Shown here: piece after piece, positions 1-6,880 of the stretch
Numbering within the stretch: the first letter of the stretch is position 1
How the letters are laid out: each line of letters starts with the position of its first letter
Source of the DNA: an uncultured bacterium
GTDB taxonomy: Bacteria > Verrucomicrobiota > Lentisphaeria > Victivallales > Victivallaceae
Length of the DNA stretch: 16,278 bases
Assembly (NCBI GenBank): GCA_949286445.1
Contig: CASECL010000246.1
Location: 1 to 16,278 of the forward strand
Direction of reading: 5' to 3'
Notes under the pieces: model-generated
Databases searched by the model: none
Told to the model about the DNA's origin: nothing
Seen by the model: only the letters and a program-made list of their open reading frames with translations
Made by a program: the position numbers and the translations under genes

Positions 1-1040
1 ATCATGACCTTCGGCAAAGCATCCAGCTTTTCCTTTTCCAGCGAAGTGGTAACCTCAACACCGATCTTTTCCGGATCAAGAGAGCGGCTGCGGCTGTTGA
101 AATAACGAACCACAGTCATGAAATCAGCATCATCAAATTCAACATTTTCAAAGATAATCCGCTTCATCCGCTCATTCACGGTATCATCCACGGGGGACTT
201 TACTTCAGTGGCAACCGGACCGGCAACTTCAGTCTTTTCTAAGAACACCGGATTCACCCAGCGGAACTGATTGTCAACATACTGAATGCCGACATCCGCA
301 TGGCGACGGGCATTGCCGACATTTATCAGCTTCTGATAAACGCGATCCAGCATATTGGCAGCCTCAAGATTGAACGGGTCAATAATATATATCTTTTCCA
401 AACTGTTTCTGGCTCTGTCATAACGGCCGGCAGCATAATATTTGCGGGCTTCACGGAAAAGTTTTTTGATCTCAAGATCTTTATCAGCAGCCTGAGGATC
501 CGCAGCTGCCAGACTGCTCTCCTTCACATAGTTCTGCCCTTGCTTTTCCTTGCGGCACGCTGCTACAAAAGCCTCTACCTCAGAAGCACGCTCCGGGTTC
601 TTTGAAGCAGCCTGACCAGCCAAAGCCATCGCTTCATCATAGCGGCCGTTTGACGCTTCCTTGCGAGCGCGGGACATCAAGGCGGCAGACCAGGCCAGAT
701 TGAACTGCGCCTGCTCTTCATTCAACTTGCTTCTTCTGGTCTCCACTGCGCTACCGGTTAATGACTTGTCGGATAAGATACCGGCGGCCGCTTCAAAAGA
801 CGCATTCGCCGCATCAAAATCCCCTTTTCCCCAAGCGTTGTGCGCTTTCTGAAGTTCAGCATCAGCGGCAACATAAATTTTGCGCCTCTGATCGATCAGA
901 CTCTGCTCCAGAGTCATTTTCTTCGGGTCTGACGCCGGTTTGACGTCGGCCGCTTTTTCCGCGGCGCAAACGCCGGCAGAAAACGCCAGCCCCAAAACGC
1001 ACAGGCTTCGGGATACTCTTCTCATCTTGGCAATTCCCAT
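1..1040 (-). CDS. Secretin of the Amuc_1098 / PilQ type, N-terminal part (3' end outside window)
   Basis: The frame is open from the ATG at 1040 to the left edge, giving 346 residues without a stop, so the gene is cut by the window. Residues 6-27 form a signal peptide (MRR start, hydrophobic core, likely cleavage after VCAA). Residues about 50-260 are helical and TPR-like, for example YYAAGRYDRA followed by IDPFNLEAANML. From about residue 293 the segment with FENVEFDDADFMTVVRYF resembles the small N-domain that precedes secretin barrels. TPRs followed by a secretin N-domain is the architecture of the Amuc_1098 pilus outer membrane protein. The inferred role is the outer membrane pore of the pilus-like system encoded upstream. 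The secretin barrel itself is not visible. Translation could also begin at the ATG at 1025, which gives a cleaner signal peptide; neither start has a strong ribosome binding site. The gap to the upstream gene is 56 nt and holds a possible internal promoter. Confidence 0.82.
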   Translation of the reverse strand, partial: MGIAKMRRVSRSLCVLGLAFSAGVCAAEKAADVKPASDPKKMTLEQSLIDQRRKIYVAADAELQKAHNAWGKGDFDAANASFEAAAGILSDKSLTGSAVETRRSKLNEEQAQFNLAWSAALMSRARKEASNGRYDEAMALAGQAASKNPERASEVEAFVAACRKEKQGQNYVKESSLAAADPQAADKDLEIKKLFREARKYYAAGRYDRARNSLEKIYIIDPFNLEAANMLDRVYQKLINVGNARRHADVGIQYVDNQFRWVNPVFLEKTEVAGPVATEVKSPVDDTVNERMKRIIFENVEFDDADFMTVVRYFNSRSRSLDPEKIGVEVTTSLEKEKLDALPKVM

Positions 1041-1055
1041 GATTTGTCTGCTTTC

Positions 1056-1085
1056 TTTATATGTTAATTCAAGTTATGTTGACAA
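1056..1085 (-). promoter_or_regulatory. Possible internal promoter for the secretin gene
   Basis: On the minus strand TTGTCA (1085-1080) and TATAAA (1061-1056) each match the sigma-70 consensus at five of six positions and are 18 nt apart. Transcription would begin near 1049. That leaves almost no leader before the ATG at 1040 but a usable one before the ATG at 1025. The gap is A/T-rich, so a chance match is possible. Confidence 0.35.
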
Positions 1086-1096
1086 ATTATACCGCT

Positions 1097-2284
1097 TTAT
1101 CTCTCAATCGGCTCAGCAAAAATACGCTGCTTGACCGGAATGAAACCTTCCATGGTAATCGGCTTGGAACAATCCAGCTCTCCGGAAGACTCTGTAACAT
1201 AGACCTCCTTGGCTCTCGGATCAATCCGTTTGATAACATAAGTTTCAGTACCTTTCCGGGACCGCAGCCCCACCGTCGAACCTTCATCCACCGTTACAAC
1301 GTAACCGCTCCCGGTATCCAGCAGTACTGCCTTGACCGCCGGTGAATAAACTTTCTTGCCTACCTGCATCGTGACATATTCAGAAACACCGTCCTTGCTG
1401 TATTTCAAAGTCACCACCGATTCATCAACATCAATCTCGCTGCCATCAGCCGGCTTCTTCACCTTGGACTGCTTAAGTTCAATCTTGTCTATATCATAAT
1501 TCTTATTGCCGATTTTTACCAGTTCTCCTTTGCGAACCAGACGGCTGCGGTAAACCTTATTGGATCTGAGATCATTAATCTGCAAATCCCACTCCCGGTC
1601 ATCTTTGCTGCCATTAGTGTTAACCTTCATCAACATGAGCGGAAGCTCCACCTTGCCTATGTCTCGCAGAACAAAACGATGGTAAAGCGGAGGAGCACCA
1701 GTACTCCCATCCGGAGCAAACTCATTCTTCACCATGTAAATATTGGAGAATCCGTCTCCGGACATATCCTGAAGCGCATCTTTCGGATCATCCGGATTTA
1801 AACCGTATTTGCGCTCAATGTCGTTGGGTATGCCATCTCCGTCAATATCATCCTGACGCCTGCGATAATTGGCTAATTCCGCCGCAGGATCAAATTTGTT
1901 CTTCGGTTTACGCAGTTTGGTGTGACACAGCGGACACGCCTTTTCATTTTCCATGATACTCAGCGGTATAAGCTTGCTGCATTTACCGCATCGCGCTACC
2001 GGAAACATAAGTAACAAATCACTGAATGAGCCATTCGCATCTTCACGACGCTGAACTGACGGCATCCATACATTTCCATCATGAATAATTTTATTCTCAT
2101 CAAATTCCGGTGATTTCTGTTCAGCAACTGCATAATCAGGCTGCTTGCGCGGAATATTCATGTCTGCCTCCGTAATATCACGCGACGAATCCACCGCATG
2201 CAGCAGGTAGAGCATACTGCAGATAAAAAGCAACAGCAGAATGGCTAAAATTATCTTTTCGTAATGACGTTTGAAGAAATCCAA
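1097..2284 (-). CDS. Amuc_1099-type pilus-like system protein with CxxC pairs and calcium-loop motif
   Basis: This is a 395-residue, probably bitopic inner membrane protein. A positively charged N-terminus (DFFKRHYEK) precedes one membrane segment at 10-28, so the rest should be periplasmic. Two CxxC pairs (C99/C102 and C117/C120) form a zinc-ribbon-like knuckle. Residues 146-181 contain DIDGDGIPND and a degenerate second SGDGFSN loop, resembling thrombospondin type 3 or dockerin calcium loops. The C-terminal part (200-390) is mostly predicted beta strand. The start is TTG at 2284, preceded by a strong GAGGTGA at 4-nt spacing. It lies 20 nt after the 1100-type gene and before the secretin, the position of pilP in pilMNOPQ operons. 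A PilP-like bridge to the secretin is inference. Recognition as the 1099 family rests on neighbours and topology. Confidence 0.75.
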   Translation of the reverse strand: MDFFKRHYEKIILAILLLLFICSMLYLLHAVDSSRDITEADMNIPRKQPDYAVAEQKSPEFDENKIIHDGNVWMPSVQRREDANGSFSDLLLMFPVARCGKCSKLIPLSIMENEKACPLCHTKLRKPKNKFDPAAELANYRRRQDDIDGDGIPNDIERKYGLNPDDPKDALQDMSGDGFSNIYMVKNEFAPDGSTGAPPLYHRFVLRDIGKVELPLMLMKVNTNGSKDDREWDLQINDLRSNKVYRSRLVRKGELVKIGNKNYDIDKIELKQSKVKKPADGSEIDVDESVVTLKYSKDGVSEYVTMQVGKKVYSPAVKAVLLDTGSGYVVTVDEGSTVGLRSRKGTETYVIKRIDPRAKEVYVTESSGELDCSKPITMEGFIPVKQRIFAEPIER

Positions 2285-2304
2285 AATATCACCTCATTCG
2301 CTGA

Positions 2305-3621
2305 CTAATTTAAATCCCGCCCGGTACGCTCAATGTATTCTACATCAAACACCGCCCGGAACATATCACTACCACCAAACAAAACCTGTCCGTAAGTGGA
2401 ACGCTCAAAGTACGGTAATTTCTTCTCCCGCTCTTCACGCGCTCTCAATTCGGCCAGCCAACGCTGCTGTTCTTCCTCCGCACTCAATTGACGCGGCTCT
2501 TCAACCGGAACTTCCCGACGAATAGCACCACCCCGGCGACGACCCCCTCGACGCCCATTCGGCACCTCTTCGGCCTGGGGAGACGCCTGCTTGACCCCGG
2601 GATTAAGCGACCCGAAGCTCTTGAGCAACGAAAGCCCGCTGCCATCATCGGCAAATATTTCCCCGGCTTTGTCATTGTCCGAATAGAGAAATACGCTCTG
2701 AACCACATAAAACCGGTTGCGATCTACACTCTGGTTGAGCAACATGTACAGCTTTCGGATACTCTCCATCGAACCAATAACTTCAAATGTATAGTGATAA
2801 CAACGGTAATCTCCATCTTCCCGCGGCTGCAATTGGCGCTTGGTAAATTTCTCCAGAACCTTTACTCCTGACTCCGAAATCGACTTGCAAATGTCCCCAA
2901 TAATATCAAAGTGCCTTACCACCACAGGAATATCCGCACTGCGGGGCTCCTCTGTACCCGGAAATCCGTAGTCCACTATACCAAGCTCAATATTTGCTTT
3001 CTTGAAAATAGTATCAATATAACCGCGCATTTCACTCATATACTCCTGACAGAGAGAAACCTGACCGGACATCTCTCTTCTCAGCCCAAGCGCGTCAAAC
3101 AATATTTCTTCCCCGTTCTTCGGCTGTATCTTCTCTATTGTGCAGGCGGCGGCGGCACGATTGAATGCCTGCTGAGCTTTATTCCAGTTATCAGCCCAGC
3201 GAGGTTCACGCTTCACCGTCGTCTTGAACTCATAACGCCCGGCTACGGTATCTCTGCCATGCTGAGAATCCCAAAGCTCACGGAACCGCTTGGTAAATTC
3301 TTCCTCTGTTACACCCAGTGTCTTGTAAAACTCCGCCAGAGGCTTTTCAAATACATTGCCAAAACGATTGAACAATTTCTTGCTTTCAGCTTCATAAAAC
3401 TTCTTGTCCTGTTCAATCAGTTCTACATTGCCCCGAACCGGAGCCGGACGCTGCTGTATCAATTGAGCAATCTTATCACGGTAATTCTCCGCCTGTCGTT
3501 TGGCTTTGAGCATATCAAAGTGCCCAATGACCACCAGCACCAGCAAAACCAGCGCGATTACGCCGGCCAGCGAGAGCATAATCAGCATTCCAATATTATT
3601 TCTGACAAATCGTTTCATCAC
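2305..3621 (-). CDS. Amuc_1100-type pilus-like membrane protein (PilO position)
   Basis: This 438-residue protein has a short basic N-terminus, one membrane segment at about 11-33, a charged coiled-coil-like helix at about 37-85, and a periplasmic region. Residues about 230-315 look like an alpha/beta ferredoxin-like domain of the PilO/GspM kind. Residues 355-370 are Arg/Gly-rich (GRRGGRRRGG), followed by a highly charged helix (378-400) and a C-terminal block (402-430, YGQVLFGG then FDVEYIE). The Akkermansia homologue, the TLR2-active Amuc_1100, is about 317 residues, so this one is clearly longer. Start is GTG at 3621 or ATG at 3618; neither has a good ribosome binding site, and the gene begins 7 nt after the upstream stop, which suggests translational coupling. 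The PilO assignment is inferred from position and topology. Whether it has the host-signalling activity of Amuc_1100 cannot be judged. Confidence 0.8.
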   Translation of the reverse strand: MMKRFVRNNIGMLIMLSLAGVIALVLLVLVVIGHFDMLKAKRQAENYRDKIAQLIQQRPAPVRGNVELIEQDKKFYEAESKKLFNRFGNVFEKPLAEFYKTLGVTEEEFTKRFRELWDSQHGRDTVAGRYEFKTTVKREPRWADNWNKAQQAFNRAAAACTIEKIQPKNGEEILFDALGLRREMSGQVSLCQEYMSEMRGYIDTIFKKANIELGIVDYGFPGTEEPRSADIPVVVRHFDIIGDICKSISESGVKVLEKFTKRQLQPREDGDYRCYHYTFEVIGSMESIRKLYMLLNQSVDRNRFYVVQSVFLYSDNDKAGEIFADDGSGLSLLKSFGSLNPGVKQASPQAEEVPNGRRGGRRRGGAIRREVPVEEPRQLSAEEEQQRWLAELRAREEREKKLPYFERSTYGQVLFGGSDMFRAVFDVEYIERTGRDLN

Positions 3622-3628
3622 CGCACCA

Positions 3629-5452
3629 TTATTTCTTGATGGAATCTTTTAACTTCAACCGGATAACAAAACTGGTGAGATTATTCCGGCCACGCCCGGG
3701 AATAAAATATTTCTCCTCAATCACAAAATCAGAATCCCCATTGCCAAAGAACGGAGAATCCTGAAGATTGGCACGAAATTCCCTCTCCAGCAGATCACGA
3801 GTAAGTATCAAAGAATATCCCTTGAGACGCAATTCCTTTATCTCCTGGATTTTTTCCGCCTCAACAGGAACAAATACCGCCGCCTCTTCTTTGGGTTCCG
3901 AATCACTTGACGGAGCATCAAAAAGGCCACCGCTGTAATCGTCAGAATTGTCCTGATTTATCTCAACCTGATCCCCAAGACCCTCCAGCGCAACCAGAAA
4001 CATCGTATCCGGCATGCGTTTCTGCAAATCTTCCATAACCCGCGCCCAGTGATTGCGGGATGTGAATTTGCTTCTCGCTGTGTCATACGCTTCTTTTATA
4101 CCATTGAGCTCGGAATTTTCACGCCGGACATTCTCAGACATTCTCTCCGTCGCAACAACCTCTTTCTCCACGCCGGCAACCAATTTCTCATTATACTCCC
4201 GAAGCTTGTAGGCCCCCACCAGAAATACACTCAGACACACTATCGCTGAAATCGCTCCCGCATAGAAATAGGGCGCTTTCTTACGCAGCAATTCCTGTTT
4301 GCGCAAAAAATCCGGCAGCAATATGATATCCACCGGACAACGGGCAACATCATGCAATGTCATACCAATCAGTTCCGGGAACATCGGAGCCACATCAAGC
4401 AATTTTTCCTTGTCTATCGATGAACTCAGACTTATAAGAGGAAACGCACTGAAATAATCTACCGGTATATGCAGCTTTTCTTTGAAAAACTCAACCACGT
4501 ACTGAAGCATAGATCCGCCGCCGGAAAGCAACAGACGCTGCGGAAAATTTCCACCATGCTGCGAACGCCATACATTCAAAGAACGGGATACCTCACCATG
4601 CAGACGGGTCATCACGTTGCGCGCTATTTTGGATATAGTAGCTGCCAGCTCTGATTCAGGCTCTTCATAAGCTCCACCGAGTGCTACCGAACCATGACGG
4701 CGTTTGAGATCTTCCGCTTCCGCCATACTAACGGAAAAATCCCTCGCAATCTGCTGCGTTATCATATCTCCGCCAATCGGTATCGTTCGCACAAAAATAC
4801 GACCGCCGTCTGAAACTACCAAACTTGACGAACGACCGCCAATATTAAGCAGAAGTGTCGGACGATCATCCGTCTGAACCGCCCGGGATGCATTGAACAG
4901 TGCTATCGGAGCTACTTCAACTGACAAAATCTTCTGCCCGCAGGAAATAACTACATCACAATAGGCAGAAAGCTGATCACTCTTGACCGCTACAATCAAA
5001 GTCTCATACTCTTCTGTCTCTGTCTCAATCCGGGTGGGTTCCTCTCCGGGGGCCCCCTCGATAACCTCCTCCCCCTTGACAATACGCTTGATCTCCTGGT
5101 GAGCCCAGACTACCTCATCCATAGCGTAAGGTATCGACTGACGGGCTTCAAATTCCACCACCTTCTGCACTCCGGCTCCTCCGGATACCGGAGGCAACTT
5201 GCTCAAGCGGGCAAAAGACGCCTGACCGGATATCGAAATCCGCACTTTGCGGGCAGAAAATTTGTTCTCCACCAGAAGTTGGCGATACTTCTCCGCAAAT
5301 GAATTCAGCGTACCGCCACTCTCATCTTCCTCAAGCCCGGCAAACGCAAACTTTTCGAGGATTATCTCCCCTGCCGGAGTAAACACAAACTCGGCCAATT
5401 TAAGCGTGTCGCTGCCGACATCGACCATTAATACCCTGTTTTCTTTTGACAT
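3629..5452 (-). CDS. pilM: PilM-PilN fusion, Amuc_1101 type
   Basis: The protein has 607 residues. Residues 1-370 are an actin-like PilM/FtsA-fold ATPase: phosphate-1 loop VDVGSDTLKL (10-19), phosphate-2 loop LNIGGRSSSL (202-211) and adenosine loop LLSGGGSML (308-316). Residues 376-392 contain IILLPDFLRKQ, resembling the N-terminal INLLP motif with which free PilN docks onto PilM. It is followed by a membrane segment (about 394-414), a coiled coil (415-455) and a periplasmic alpha/beta domain (465-600) with an acidic Ser/Asp-rich insert (500-525). PilM and PilN thus appear joined in one chain, placing the ATPase in the cytoplasm and the C-terminal domain in the periplasm. Translation starts at the ATG at 5452, 22 nt after the 1102-type gene, with a GAGG upstream. 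PilM proteins are not known to power pilus extension; an assembly ATPase must lie elsewhere. Confidence 0.88.
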   Translation of the reverse strand: MSKENRVLMVDVGSDTLKLAEFVFTPAGEIILEKFAFAGLEEDESGGTLNSFAEKYRQLLVENKFSARKVRISISGQASFARLSKLPPVSGGAGVQKVVEFEARQSIPYAMDEVVWAHQEIKRIVKGEEVIEGAPGEEPTRIETETEEYETLIVAVKSDQLSAYCDVVISCGQKILSVEVAPIALFNASRAVQTDDRPTLLLNIGGRSSSLVVSDGGRIFVRTIPIGGDMITQQIARDFSVSMAEAEDLKRRHGSVALGGAYEEPESELAATISKIARNVMTRLHGEVSRSLNVWRSQHGGNFPQRLLLSGGGSMLQYVVEFFKEKLHIPVDYFSAFPLISLSSSIDKEKLLDVAPMFPELIGMTLHDVARCPVDIILLPDFLRKQELLRKKAPYFYAGAISAIVCLSVFLVGAYKLREYNEKLVAGVEKEVVATERMSENVRRENSELNGIKEAYDTARSKFTSRNHWARVMEDLQKRMPDTMFLVALEGLGDQVEINQDNSDDYSGGLFDAPSSDSEPKEEAAVFVPVEAEKIQEIKELRLKGYSLILTRDLLEREFRANLQDSPFFGNGDSDFVIEEKYFIPGRGRNNLTSFVIRLKLKDSIKK

Positions 5453-5474
5453 CAGGTTTTCCGCCTCTGTTGTT

Positions 5475-6125
5475 TTATTCCTTGATCAAATCATAATAAT
5501 CGTAATTTATATTATTCCACGGCGTCTTGTTCCGTGCAAAAACTCCACCCGTGACACGAATGAGATTTTTGATGTTGGGATTCTTGGCCATGGTAAACAA
5601 CGCCTGTTCCTTCTTGCTCACATTCGAGGAGTAACCCTCCCCAAGCAAGCTATCTCCGGAATAAAAACTGGCTTTTACCAGAAAACCGGAGCTATTCACC
5701 GTAGATCCAGGCATATAAAACCGATCCACCAGCTGCGGAGGCACCGCCATCAGAGCCTGATGCGTCTTGCCATCCATCGGGATCGTCCAAAACTTCGTCT
5801 CGCCACTGAAAATAACTTTCTGACGCTCTCCGTTATGCATAGTGTCCGTCATCGTCTGCATCTCCAGGCGCACATCATCAAGCCACAAAGTTCCGCGTGA
5901 CGGGGTCCGGGGCGTAAAAGTAACAACAAAAACAACCCACCGCTGACGTGAACTGTTCACCTGCTGATTATTTCCATAATTATTCACCGAAAATATCGGT
6001 GTCGTACAAATCTGCGTCTTGATTGACACATTGGTGAACGGCAAATTCTTCTCCGGCTCAGCACTGAACAACAATCCGAGGCCGAAAAACGACATCAACA
6101 CCGCAATCCAAATTTTCCGCTTCAC
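5475..6125 (-). CDS. Amuc_1102-type secreted pilus-associated protein
   Basis: This 216-residue protein begins with a signal peptide (MKRK, hydrophobic core 5-20, likely cleavage after FSA at residue 22). The mature part is rich in alternating beta-strand patterns (RWVVFVVTFTP, GTLWLDDVRLEM, GFLVKASFYSG) and ends in a Tyr-rich tail (NINYDYYDLIKE). In Akkermansia the equivalent first gene of the cluster, Amuc_1102, has an immunoglobulin-like fold. The fold here is inferred from gene order, length and strand pattern. The start is GTG at 6125, supported by AGGAG 9 nt upstream and by the signal peptide. As the first gene after the secG terminator it should open the pilus operon. It is not an obvious prepilin: there is no GFTLIE-type cleavage motif. 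Confidence 0.75.
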   Translation of the reverse strand: MKRKIWIAVLMSFFGLGLLFSAEPEKNLPFTNVSIKTQICTTPIFSVNNYGNNQQVNSSRQRWVVFVVTFTPRTPSRGTLWLDDVRLEMQTMTDTMHNGERQKVIFSGETKFWTIPMDGKTHQALMAVPPQLVDRFYMPGSTVNSSGFLVKASFYSGDSLLGEGYSSNVSKKEQALFTMAKNPNIKNLIRVTGGVFARNKTPWNNINYDYYDLIKE

Positions 6126-6207
6126 GTCGCTATTCTCCTGTCTTTTTGAAAACTCGAAACATCACACCGTACCGCATCCACCACGGTTACCCCGAGAACC
6201 GGATCTG

Positions 6208-6236
6208 ACTATTAACGCCAGAACCATAAAACACAA
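6208..6236 (-). promoter_or_regulatory. Weak promoter candidate for the pilus-like operon
   Basis: The 198-bp gap 6126-6323 must hold the operon's promoter if the secG terminator is efficient. The best sigma-70-like pair I see on the minus strand is TTGTGT (6236-6231), a 17-nt spacer and AATAGT (6213-6208), which is a poor match. A different sigma factor or an activator is possible. Apart from this and the secG terminator I see no gene or repeat in the gap. Confidence 0.2.
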
Positions 6237-6284
6237 ATCACATCATTTTCCCATCTGCCGCCTGTACCTATCAAAAATACCTGG

Positions 6285-6334
6285 CAAAACAGACAAAAAC
6301 TCCCCGGAAAAGTGATCCTTAATTCACTTTTCCG
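6285..6334 (-). terminator. Rho-independent terminator of secG, overlapping its stop codon
   Basis: On the minus strand CGGAAAAGTGA (6334-6324) and TCACTTTTCCG (6315-6305) form a perfect 11-bp stem with an 8-nt loop. GGGAGTTTTTGTCTGTTTT follows. The TGA stop codon of secG is the last three bases of the first arm. The T-run starts five bases after the stem, so termination may be partial. It separates secG from the pilus-like operon. Confidence 0.75.
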
Positions 6335-6752
6335 CCGGAGCACTCTTCCCTAAATCAACATCGCCATCCAGTTTCGGAGCAACCGGAGCCTGCGGTGCTT
6401 TAACTGCATCCAATGACGCAGCGGCATCTCCAGCCACCGCCGCCACTGAAGATTCAGCTTTTTCCACTGTCTCCAAGGCCCTTTCAACTCCTCTGTCTCT
6501 CTGTGCAGCACTCGCACCACGGCCAATCACCGTCGCCAACACCAGCACCAACAGAAAAAACAGCGATGTCATCACCACTGTAGCCTTAGTCAAATGACTG
6601 CCAGCCTGGGCTCCAAAAACCGATTCACCTACACTGCCGAAGGCAGCACCGGTCCCACCGTTCTTGGATGGCTGTATCAGCACCAGACAGATCAGCAACA
6701 GTGCTATAAACACCACCGCAACATATAAAAAAACGGTCAAAACAGACAACAT
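6324..6752 (-). CDS. secG: Preprotein translocase subunit SecG
   Basis: SecG is the small accessory subunit of the SecYEG translocon in the inner membrane. The 142-residue protein has the family layout: a first membrane segment (about 4-26), the cytoplasmic loop with IQPSKNGGTGAAFG and a Gly/Ser/Phe-rich stretch (27-50, normally LLQ.GKGGG..fG), and a second membrane segment (about 57-77). A soluble Ala/Pro-rich tail (80-142) makes it longer than E. coli SecG (110 residues); such tails are variable in the family. The start is ATG at 6752 with a modest AGGGA upstream. The gene follows tpiA, a common neighbour of secG in Gram-negative bacteria, but here it has its own strong promoter and terminator, so it is probably a separate transcript. 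Confidence 0.93.
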   Translation of the reverse strand: MLSVLTVFLYVAVVFIALLLICLVLIQPSKNGGTGAAFGSVGESVFGAQAGSHLTKATVVMTSLFFLLVLVLATVIGRGASAAQRDRGVERALETVEKAESSVAAVAGDAAASLDAVKAPQAPVAPKLDGDVDLGKSAPAEK

Positions 6753-6801
6753 TTCAATTTTTCCCTGTCAACTTTTCAGGTTCCTCCATGGGAACACATC
6801 T

Positions 6802-6832
6802 ATTATATAGCTCCATTTCCTACAATTGTCAA
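6802..6832 (-). promoter_or_regulatory. Strong sigma-70-type promoter of secG
   Basis: On the minus strand there is a perfect TTGACA (6832-6827). A perfect TATAAT lies at 6807-6802 (19-nt spacer), overlapping TATATA at 6809-6804 (17-nt spacer). Transcription would start near 6795, about 43 nt before the secG ATG. The -35 box begins just after the T-tract of the tpiA terminator. Confidence 0.75.
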
Positions 6833-6834
6833 AT

Positions 6835-6880
6835 AAAAAAGCCTTCAATAATCAAATAATTTTGAAAATTATGCTTTTTT
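6835..6880 (-). terminator. A/T-rich hairpin terminator after tpiA
   Basis: On the minus strand AAAAAAGC (6880-6873) and GCTTTTTT (6842-6835) form a perfect 8-bp outer stem. The 30-nt interior contains further inverted repeats (TTCAA/TTGAA and ATAATTTT/AAAATTAT) that can extend or compete with it. The outer arm starts inside the tpiA TGA codon, and the T-run forms the 3' arm. The structure reads similarly on both strands, so it could act in either direction. Confidence 0.6.

Noticed and set aside
300..605. Plus-strand open frame of about 100 codons
   Set aside because: It lies antisense to the secretin reading frame, has no recognisable domain and no clear ribosome binding site; the minus-strand frame shows signal peptide, TPRs and N-domain.
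2911..3639. Plus-strand open frame of 242 codons opposite the 1100-type gene
   Set aside because: Composition is typical of an antisense shadow (rich in His, Arg, Leu, no motifs), and the minus-strand gene is well supported by topology and neighbours.
6753..6790. Possible 11-codon leader peptide (ATG GAG GAA ...) ending just before the secG ATG
   Set aside because: It has no ribosome binding site at proper spacing and no runs of regulatory codons; probably coincidence.
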